Below are positions 31,061 to 37,055 of a stretch of 37,055 bases of DNA, piece after piece. The notes beneath the pieces are model-generated. The model was not told the DNA's origin and did not search any database. It saw only the letters and a program-made list of their open reading frames with translations. Position numbers and translations under genes: made by a program. The DNA is taken from NCBI GenBank assembly GCA_015065615.1, contig SVPY01000028.1, positions 1 through 37,055 on the forward strand, written 5' to 3'. Origin of the DNA: Oscillospiraceae bacterium. Lineage in GTDB: Bacteria; Bacillota; Clostridia; Oscillospirales; Acutalibacteraceae. The stretch's first letter is position 1, and each line of letters opens with the position of its first letter.

Positions 31061-31089
31061 TTGAGAAAAATTTATTAAAATCTTAAATA
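31061..31089 (+). promoter_or_regulatory. Weak candidate promoter of the aro operon
   Basis: TTGAGA (31061-31066), a 17-nt spacer and TAAATA (31084-31089), back to back with the acpP promoter. The weak -10 makes this tentative. No attenuator or T-box leader is visible before aroE. Confidence 0.35.
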
Positions 31090-31141
31090 AAATGGAAAAA
31101 TTTTCGTAAAACATCGTTATTTTCGCGGAGATGAGTAAAAT

Positions 31142-31996
31142 TTGAGTAAAAAACGCTTTGCCGTAATAGGCTGCCCCATAAAACACACCATGTCACCTTT
31201 CATAAACCAAAGGCTTTTCGGCTTTGACGGTATTGAAGCCGATTACGAAGTTTATGAAGTTGACCTGATAGAAAACCATATAGAATTTCTGAAAACCTTA
31301 AACGGCTTCAATATAACCATTCCGCATAAAAAGAATATAATTCCTTATCTTGATTTTATAAGCGATAAGGCAAAGCTGTGCGGCAGTGTGAACACCGTGC
31401 TTATTAAAGATAATAAGCTTTACGGTACCAGTACCGACGGCGTGGGTATGAGGTTATCCCTTGAAAATCACGGCTTAAGCTTTAAAGGCAGTATTCTCCT
31501 ATTGGGTAACGGCGGCGCGGCAAGAGCCGTTGCTTTTGAAGCTTTGGATTACTGCGAAAAATTAACCGTAGCTGCAAGGGATGAAAATAAGGCAAAATCC
31601 CTCTGCGATGAGCTTAAGGCATTGGGAAAAAATGCGGAAATAATATATTCATCTTTGGAAAATTTCAGGGACGAAAAATACGACCTACTGGTAAACACCA
31701 CGTCCGTGGGAATGTACCCCAATCCGTCGGCTGCTCCCGTGGATGAAAAAGTGCTAAAAAACTGCAAAGCTTTATTCGACGCCGTATATAACCCTCACGA
31801 TACCCTGCTTATTAAAAAAGCGGAGAGCTTGGGCGTTTACTCTGTTCACGGTATGGAGATGCTTGTAAATCAGGCAGCGGCGGCGCACGAATTCTGGCTT
31901 CAGGAAGAATTCAGACCTTATCGTAAAGAGGATATAAAGAAGCTTACAGAGGATTCCGTAAAAGAAATGAATAAGCATTTTTACGGTAATTTATAA
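31142..31996 (+). CDS. aroE: Shikimate dehydrogenase
   Basis: The 284-residue NADPH-dependent enzyme reduces 3-dehydroshikimate to shikimate. It has CPIKHTMSP (11-19) for substrate binding, the catalytic K63 in TIPHKK, N84 in GSVNT, STDG at 97-100 (usually NTDG), the nucleotide motif LLGNGGAARAV (120-130) and a C-terminal GMEMLVNQA. The start is TTG at 31142, with GGAG 11 nt upstream. An ATG at 31131 directly abuts the GGAG and opens only a four-codon frame (Met-Ser-Lys-Ile) whose TGA overlaps the TTG. It is the first gene of aroE-aroK-tyrA-aroB-aroA-aroC. Confidence 0.93.
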   Translation: MSKKRFAVIGCPIKHTMSPFINQRLFGFDGIEADYEVYEVDLIENHIEFLKTLNGFNITIPHKKNIIPYLDFISDKAKLCGSVNTVLIKDNKLYGTSTDGVGMRLSLENHGLSFKGSILLLGNGGAARAVAFEALDYCEKLTVAARDENKAKSLCDELKALGKNAEIIYSSLENFRDEKYDLLVNTTSVGMYPNPSAAPVDEKVLKNCKALFDAVYNPHDTLLIKKAESLGVYSVHGMEMLVNQAAAAHEFWLQEEFRPYRKEDIKKLTEDSVKEMNKHFYGNL

Positions 31997-32019
31997 TTTT
32001 ATAAGAAGGAGGCTTTGGT

Positions 32020-32532
32020 ATGAAAATAGTATTATGCGGTTTTATGGGCTGCGGTAAAAGCAGTATAGGCAGAAATCTTGCAAAAATTCTCAATATTGAA
32101 TTTATCGATATGGATAATTTTATAGAAAAAAAGGAAGAGCTTACCGTTTCCGAAATATTCGCCCAAAAAGGCGAAGCGGAATTCAGAAGACTTGAAACCG
32201 AAGCCATAAAAGAATTGATGGAAAAAGACGGCGCCGTTATAGCTTCGGGCGGCGGTACAGTAATGAATCCTTTAAATGTGGAGGAATTCCATAAAGGAAA
32301 CGCAAAAATATATTTTCTGGACGTGCCTCTTGCGGCTTTACAGGAAAGGCTTAAAAATGACAGAAAACGCCCCCTATTGCAAAAGCCCAACAGACGTGAA
32401 GTAATAGAAAAGCTTTATAATGAGCGTTATGATAAATATCTTAAGGCCTGCGACGTAAGAATAGATGCAGGCGCGCCCTCACTGTGGCTTGCCAAAAGAA
32501 TGGCGGAAAAAATAAGGAATAACGAAATATAA
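32020..32532 (+). CDS. aroK: Shikimate kinase
   Basis: The 170-residue kinase has a Walker A GFMGCGKSS (7-15), the DMD motif at 30-32, substrate-binding R57/R58 region (FRRLET), and GGGT at 77-80. It phosphorylates shikimate at O3 using ATP. AAGGAGG precedes the ATG, 23 nt after aroE. An 11-bp hairpin follows the gene. Confidence 0.95.
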   Translation: MKIVLCGFMGCGKSSIGRNLAKILNIEFIDMDNFIEKKEELTVSEIFAQKGEAEFRRLETEAIKELMEKDGAVIASGGGTVMNPLNVEEFHKGNAKIYFLDVPLAALQERLKNDRKRPLLQKPNRREVIEKLYNERYDKYLKACDVRIDAGAPSLWLAKRMAEKIRNNEI

Positions 32533-32539
32533 ATAAATT

Positions 32540-32583
32540 TTGCGGTGCTTGTAATATAAAAATAACGGAAAAAAGCACCGCAA
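32540..32583 (+). promoter_or_regulatory. Intra-operon hairpin between aroK and tyrA
   Basis: A perfect 11-bp stem, TTGCGGTGCTT (32540-32550) with AAGCACCGCAA (32573-32583), has a 22-nt loop. No T run follows, so it is not a simple terminator; it may act in mRNA processing or stability. Confidence 0.6.
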
Positions 32584-32603
32584 CATAAATTAAGAGGTTT
32601 ATT

Positions 32604-33431
32604 TTGAAAGTAACTATAATAGGTTTAGGTCTTATAGGCGGCTCAATAGCGCGCTCCCTTAAGAGAAGCGGCGACGTATGTATAACTGCTGTTGATAATA
32701 ATGAACAGGTACTTTTGGATGCCGTATCCTTAGGTGTAATCGACCGGAAGGCAAGCGTGTACGATTTAGAGGATAGCGATGTTGTGTATCTTTGCTTATA
32801 TCCCGACGCGGCTTTGGAATTTACGGAGAAAAATAAAAATCGCTTCGGTAAAAATACCGTATTGACGGACGTTTGCGGTATTAAAACTTATATATACCCA
32901 AAGCTTAAAGCGATAGCCGATGAAGCGGGCTTTACTTATATAGGCTCCCATCCAATGGCAGGTAAGGAGCAGAGCGGCTTTAGCGCCAGCGACGCTTCAC
33001 TCTTTTACGGCGCGTCATACATAATTGTGGATAACGGCGAAAATAATGAAGCAGTCGGAATTTTAAAGGAGCTTGCCCTGAGAATGGGCTTCGGTAAAAT
33101 AGTGTTTGCCACAAGCGACGAACACGATAAAGCAATTGCCTATACCTCTCAGCTTCCCCATGTTCTTGCCTGCGCTTACGTTTTAAGCCCTATGTGCAGT
33201 AAGCACGATGGCTTCTCGGCAGGCAGTTACCGCGACGTAAGCCGTGTGGCGGATATAAACGCAAAACTCTGGACGGAGCTATTTATCTCCAATAAAGAGT
33301 CCCTTACAGATGAAATAGATACGCTTATAAAAAATATGGAAGCTTTTAAATCCCTTATAAAAGAGGGAAACGCAGAAGAGCTTAAAGCTGTTTTGCAGAA
33401 TGCAGGCGACAATAAACGAAAGTACGGTTAA
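32604..33431 (+). CDS. tyrA: Prephenate dehydrogenase
   Basis: The 275-residue NAD-binding protein has a Rossmann GLGLIGGSIARSL (7-19), the substrate His in GSHPMAGKEQSGF (about 114-126), and the helical C-terminal domain with SQLPHVLACAY. It oxidises prephenate to 4-hydroxyphenylpyruvate for tyrosine. There is no chorismate mutase or ACT domain. It starts at TTG (32604), with GAGG 6 nt upstream. aroB begins 5 nt after its stop. Confidence 0.92.
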   Translation: MKVTIIGLGLIGGSIARSLKRSGDVCITAVDNNEQVLLDAVSLGVIDRKASVYDLEDSDVVYLCLYPDAALEFTEKNKNRFGKNTVLTDVCGIKTYIYPKLKAIADEAGFTYIGSHPMAGKEQSGFSASDASLFYGASYIIVDNGENNEAVGILKELALRMGFGKIVFATSDEHDKAIAYTSQLPHVLACAYVLSPMCSKHDGFSAGSYRDVSRVADINAKLWTELFISNKESLTDEIDTLIKNMEAFKSLIKEGNAEELKAVLQNAGDNKRKYG

Positions 33432-33436
33432 TAATT

Positions 33437-34525
33437 ATGGAAATAAGAATTAAAACTGATAAACCCTATACCGTGTATATCGAAAACGGAATACTGGAAA
33501 AAACAGGCGAAATAATCGCTCAGTTCAGAGCCAAGGGCACCAAAGTGATGATAATGAGCGAGACTAACGTCTTCCGTTATTACGGCACAAGGCTCAGCGA
33601 AAGCTTGAAAAAGGCAGGCTTTAACGTTTCAAGCTACGTTTTCATAGCAGGTGAAGAGAGCAAAAATATGAAAACCGTAATGGAAATGTACGAGGCTTTA
33701 ACGGAAAACGGCTTTACAAGAAGCGATATTATAGTTAACCTCGGCGGCGGTGTTACGGGTGATATGGGCGGCTTTGTGGCGGCTACCTATTTGCGCGGTA
33801 TAGATTTCGTGCAGGTGCCCACCTCGCTGCTCTCACAGGTAGATGCTTCCGTCGGCGGCAAAACGGGTATTGACCTCCCCTCGGGAAAAAACTTGGTAGG
33901 CGCTTTCCATCAGCCTTTATGTGTTATATGCGACCCCGAAACTTTAAAAACCCTTCCCAAAGAATATTTTATCGACGGCTTGGGTGAGGTCGTAAAATAC
34001 GGCTGTATTTATGATAAGGAGCTGTTTTTCGATCTGGAAACAGGCAAGGCGTTTAAGAATATGGCTGAAACCATTTACCGCTGTGTGGACGCCAAGCGTG
34101 TATACGTGGAGGATGATACCAAGGATACGGGGAGACGTATGATTTTGAATTTCGGCCACACCTTCGGTCACGCTCTGGAAAAGCTTCACGACTTCAAGGA
34201 ACTCTCCCACGGCAGAGCAGTTGCCATAGGTATGCTTATAGCAAGCGAAATTGGCGAAAGTATGAATATCACAAAAAAAGGTACTTCCGAGAGAATCAGG
34301 GCTTTGCTTATTGATTTAGGCTTACCTACACAGGATAAATTCACTCTTGACGATATTCTCGATGCTACCGCCCTTGACAAAAAGACCTTCGGCAGAAATA
34401 TAAATCTTATTTTCCTTAACGAAATCGGTTCAAGCCTGATACATAAAATCGAGCGCAACTACCTTATTTTACGCTGTAAGATTATGCAGCAGCAGAAAAT
34501 AAGAAATAATATAGAGAAAAACTGA
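33437..34525 (+). CDS. aroB: 3-dehydroquinate synthase
   Basis: The 362-residue enzyme has the NAD and metal site of AroB: NLGGGVTGDMGGFVAATY (101-118), the QVPTSLLSQVDASVGGKTG region (126-144), a GEVVKYG zinc-ligand Glu and the FGHTFGHALE His pair. It converts DAHP to 3-dehydroquinate. No good ribosome site precedes the ATG, 5 nt after tyrA, so translation is probably coupled to tyrA. Confidence 0.95.
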   Translation: MEIRIKTDKPYTVYIENGILEKTGEIIAQFRAKGTKVMIMSETNVFRYYGTRLSESLKKAGFNVSSYVFIAGEESKNMKTVMEMYEALTENGFTRSDIIVNLGGGVTGDMGGFVAATYLRGIDFVQVPTSLLSQVDASVGGKTGIDLPSGKNLVGAFHQPLCVICDPETLKTLPKEYFIDGLGEVVKYGCIYDKELFFDLETGKAFKNMAETIYRCVDAKRVYVEDDTKDTGRRMILNFGHTFGHALEKLHDFKELSHGRAVAIGMLIASEIGESMNITKKGTSERIRALLIDLGLPTQDKFTLDDILDATALDKKTFGRNINLIFLNEIGSSLIHKIERNYLILRCKIMQQQKIRNNIEKN

Positions 34526-34547
34526 TATTTTGAAAAGAATTAATTAA

Positions 34548-35816
34548 ATGAGTAACGTAATTTTTAAAAAAGCTATTGAGGGCGGAAAAGTGAATATTCC
34601 TCCTGCCAAAAGCTACGGCCACCGCAGTATAATTTGCGCGGCTTTGTCGGAGAGCAAAACGGTTATAAGCAATATGGATATGAGTGAAGATATGAAGGCT
34701 TCCCTCAATTTTCTGAAAGCCATGGGCGGCAGTTTCACTTACGAAAACCGCACTCTTACCGTTTATCCCATTGAGAAAATCAGCGCCGAGTGCGAAATTG
34801 ACTGTATTGAGTCAGGCTCCACATTAAGGTTCATTATTCCCATAATTGCTTCTCTGGGTAAAACCGCACTGCTTAAAGGTAAAGGCAGACTTCCCGAGAG
34901 ACCTTTAAATATATATACTGAGCTTTTGCCGAAATTCGGTGTTAGTTTTTCTTCGGATAAACTGCCAATGAAAATATCGGGCAAATTAAAAAGCGGTGTA
35001 TACGAAGTAAAGGGCAATATTAGCTCGCAGTTTATTTCGGGACTTCTGTTTGCCCTGCCTTTGCTTGAGGGTGACAGCGAAGTTAAAATTATAGGAAATC
35101 TTGAATCTGGCGCTTATATCGATATGACTATCGATATGCTAAGTTATTTCGGCGTTGAGATAATCAAAAAAGAAAAGTCCTATTACGTAAAAGGTAATCA
35201 GCGCTATAAAGCAAAGGATTATGAGGTGGAAGGTGACTGGTCTCAGGCGGCATTCTTCCTGACTATGGGCGCGTTAAGCGAAACTCCTGTGGAGATAAAA
35301 GGTCTTAAAAAGGATTCTATTCAAGGCGATAAAGGGGTGCTTGAACTATATAAAAAGATAGGCGCCCGTATAAGCTTTGAAAACGACGCCCTTGTAATTA
35401 AAAAGGGTGAGCTCAATGCCATTGAGGTTTCCGTGCAGGATATGCCCGACGCGGTGCCTGCATTGGCGGCGCTTATGTCCCTTTGCAGCGGCGTAAGCCT
35501 TATAAAAAATGCGGAAAGACTCAGAATAAAGGAAAGCGATAGGCTTAAATCCACCACAAACGCCCTGAATTGCCTTGGAGCGCAAGTGGAAGAAATAAGT
35601 GACGGACTTGTAATAAAGGGCTTAAAATGCCTTCAAGGCGGAAAAACGGCGAGCTGTAACGACCACAGAATTCTGATGGCAATGGCATCGGTAAGAAAGG
35701 GCTGTGTAAATGATATAGAGCTTACCGAGGCTGAATGTGTAAATAAATCTTATCCCGATTTCTATAAAGATTATATTAAACTCGGAGGTGAACTGGATGT
35801 CATCGATATGGGGTGA
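34548..35816 (+). CDS. aroA: 3-phosphoshikimate 1-carboxyvinyltransferase (EPSP synthase)
   Basis: The 422-residue enzyme has PPAKSYGHR (18-26) with substrate-binding K21, S22 and R26, the LPERPL segment, RIKESDRL and CNDHRILMAMA. It transfers the enolpyruvyl group from PEP to shikimate 3-phosphate. The start has only a weak ribosome site, 22 nt after aroB. Its 3' end overlaps aroC by 20 nt. Confidence 0.96.
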   Translation: MSNVIFKKAIEGGKVNIPPAKSYGHRSIICAALSESKTVISNMDMSEDMKASLNFLKAMGGSFTYENRTLTVYPIEKISAECEIDCIESGSTLRFIIPIIASLGKTALLKGKGRLPERPLNIYTELLPKFGVSFSSDKLPMKISGKLKSGVYEVKGNISSQFISGLLFALPLLEGDSEVKIIGNLESGAYIDMTIDMLSYFGVEIIKKEKSYYVKGNQRYKAKDYEVEGDWSQAAFFLTMGALSETPVEIKGLKKDSIQGDKGVLELYKKIGARISFENDALVIKKGELNAIEVSVQDMPDAVPALAALMSLCSGVSLIKNAERLRIKESDRLKSTTNALNCLGAQVEEISDGLVIKGLKCLQGGKTASCNDHRILMAMASVRKGCVNDIELTEAECVNKSYPDFYKDYIKLGGELDVIDMG

Positions 35817-36873
35817 AAAAGTAAAAATATCCGTATTCGGCGGAAGCCACACGGAGGCAATAGGCGTAACTATCGACGGTCTCCCCTCAGGCGAGAAAAT
35901 CAATATGGAAGAAGTGCTTAAGGATATGGCAAGAAGAGCCCCGGGGCAGGATAAAACCGCCACCCCAAGGCTTGAAAAGGATTTCCCCAATGTAATATGC
36001 GGCCTGAAAGATGGTTTCACTACAGGTGCGCCTTTAACGGCAATAATAGTTAATACCAATAAAAAAAGCCACGATTACGGAGAAATACCGGAGCTTGTAA
36101 GACCCGGCCACGCAGATTTAACCGCGCTTTATAAATACGGCCGGTTCAGTGATTTCCGCGGCGGCGGTCACTTCTCAGGCAGGCTTACTGCTACGCTTGT
36201 ATTCGCAGGCGCAGTTTGCAAACAGATACTTAAAAGAAAAGGCATAGTTATCGGTGCCCACGCTTTAAGTATAGGTAAAGCAAAGGATGAAGGTTTCGAC
36301 AGCGTAAATATCAGCAAAGAACTTTTAGAAAGACTAAACGGTGAATATTTCTCCGTTATTTCAAGTGAAGCCAAAGAAAAAATGTACGGGGAAATTGAAA
36401 AATATCGCCTTGAAGCGGATAGCATCGGCGGTGTTATAGAATGTGCCGTAATAAACGTACCCAAGGGTATAGGCGAGCCTATGTTCGGCAGTGTGGAAAG
36501 TGTATTTTCCTCAATTTTATTCTCAATTCCCGCTGTAAAGGGCGTTGAATTCGGCAGGGGCTTCGGTGTAAGTGAAATTGCGGGAAGCGAAAACAATGAC
36601 CCCTACAGAATAAACGAAAATGGCGAAACGGTAACCGAAACCAATAACGCAGGCGGTATTTTAGGCGGCATAACAAACGGAATGCCTATAGTTTTCCGCA
36701 TAGCCGTAAAGCCAACACCCTCAATAGGTAAAGAGCAAAAGACGGTAAACACAAATAAGAATGAAAACGCTTATTTTACTGTTCACGGCCGTCACGACCC
36801 CTGCATAGTGCCCCGCGCCATTCCCGTAGCGGAAGCTGCAGCCGCCATAGCGCTTATGAATCTTATTAAGTAA
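35797..36873 (+). CDS. aroC: Chorismate synthase
   Basis: The 358-residue flavin-dependent enzyme has GGSHTEAIG with H18, ARRAPGQ and RPGHADL (102-108), [11 protein letters not shown], and C-terminal [14 protein letters not shown]. It makes chorismate from EPSP with reduced FMN. An in-frame GTG at 35788 overlaps the ribosome site; the ATG at 35797, with GGAGG 8 nt upstream, is the start. It is the last pathway gene of the operon and ends the recognisable coding region. Confidence 0.96.
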   Translation: MSSIWGEKVKISVFGGSHTEAIGVTIDGLPSGEKINMEEVLKDMARRAPGQDKTATPRLEKDFPNVICGLKDGFTTGAPLTAIIVNTNKKSHDYGEIPELVRPGHADLTALYKYGRFSDFRGGGHFSGRLTATLVFAGAVCKQILKRKGIVIGAHALSIGKAKDEGFDSVNISKELLERLNGEYFSVISSEAKEKMYGEIEKYRLEADSIGGVIECAVINVPKGIGEPMFGSVESVFSSILFSIPAVKGVEFGRGFGVSEIAGSENNDPYRINENGETVTETNNAGGILGGITNGMPIVFRIAVKPTPSIGKEQKTVNTNKNENAYFTVHGRHDPCIVPRAIPVAEAAAAIALMNLIK

Positions 36874-36949
36874 AATGATACCTCGGTTAAAAAAGTAAAA
36901 ATTCAAAAAGCATAAAAGAAAAGGGAGAAGTATTAATAGACTGCCCCAG

Positions 36950-37034
36950 TTTGTGCGAACAGCACAAAAAAGGGATTCCCTTGCAGGATAATTGAATTTT
37001 AAGCGGAGTGGCGTAGCGTCAGCGGCGCCACTCC
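36950..37034. repeat. Run of hairpins after aroC (possible terminator or repeat element)
   Basis: Three inverted repeats lie in a row: TTTGTGC/GCACAAA (36950-36956 with 36962-36968), AAGGG/CCCTT around 36970-36982, and a 9-bp GGAGTGGCG/CGCCACTCC stem (37005-37013 with 37026-37034). The last is much more GC-rich than the surroundings. No ORF is visible in 36874-37055. On the plus strand none has a clear T run, so it may be an interspersed repeat. Confidence 0.5.
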
Positions 37035-37055
37035 CGTTCTGTTTTGGATTCGCTC

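Noticed and set aside
30929-31141. Attenuator or riboswitch before the aro operon
   Set aside because: Apart from two back-to-back promoters I find no terminator/antiterminator pair and no leader peptide rich in aromatic codons.
31944-32390. 148-codon minus-strand frame opposite aroE and aroK
   Set aside because: It is antisense to conserved shikimate kinase motifs, and its Ser/Phe-rich composition is that of a codon shadow.
36168-36596. 142-codon minus-strand frame opposite aroC
   Set aside because: Shadow of a conserved gene, with no promoter or ribosome site.
1-37055. CRISPR array, tRNA or rRNA genes
   Set aside because: No regularly spaced repeats and no tRNA or rRNA-like segments were seen on reading both strands; short RNAs could still be missed by eye.

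Overview
The window looks like chromosome from an anaerobic, low-to-moderate GC Firmicute of the class Clostridia, probably an uncultured gut Oscillospirales or Christensenellales-type organism. The reasons are the gene content (CdaA/CdaR, YlmH, the DUF3343 plus NifS-like pair, a DUF2628 zinc-ribbon protein), strong AGGAGG-type ribosome sites, TTGACA/TATAAT promoters with 17-nt spacers, T-rich hairpin terminators and frequent TAA stops. No plasmid, phage, transposase, CRISPR, rRNA or tRNA is visible. The taxonomic placement is inference.

Layout. 1-7.7 kb is mostly housekeeping: a partial M42 aminopeptidase, an amidohydrolase, the rpsF-ssb-rpsR operon with a structured leader, a zinc-ribbon membrane protein, prfB (without the usual programmed frameshift) and a GNAT acetyltransferase. 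After these comes a small atypical island (6.3-7.7 kb) with nested inverted repeats, an ORF broken by an in-frame stop, and a membrane-anchored protein of unknown function.

7.7-23.3 kb is an accessory glycan-metabolism island. It holds an AraC regulator with an esterase, divergent from a Gfo/Idh/MocA dehydrogenase. Next come a DegT-type aminotransferase, a heparinase II/III-like protein, two tandem-duplicated amidohydrolases, two GH109-like NAD-dependent glycosidase homologues flanking a GNAT, and an operon ylmH - GH110-like alpha-galactosidase - bcp peroxiredoxin - GH5-like glycosidase. None of the enzymes has a visible signal peptide and no transporter is present, so the products probably act in the cytoplasm on imported oligosaccharides. 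GH109 and GH110 are the families whose characterised members remove the terminal sugars of blood-group A and B antigens respectively. Having both types in one locus is the most interesting feature here.

23.3-31 kb returns to housekeeping: trpS and a PLP aminotransferase (minus strand), a DUF3343/cysteine-desulfurase-like pair, the cyclic-di-AMP module cdaA-cdaR followed by a DUF4097 protein instead of glmM, and a solitary acpP. 31.1-36.9 kb is a compact aromatic amino acid operon, aroE-aroK-tyrA-aroB-aroA-aroC, encoding most of the shikimate pathway plus prephenate dehydrogenase. The last 130 bases hold a run of GC-rich hairpins that may be the edge of a repeat element.
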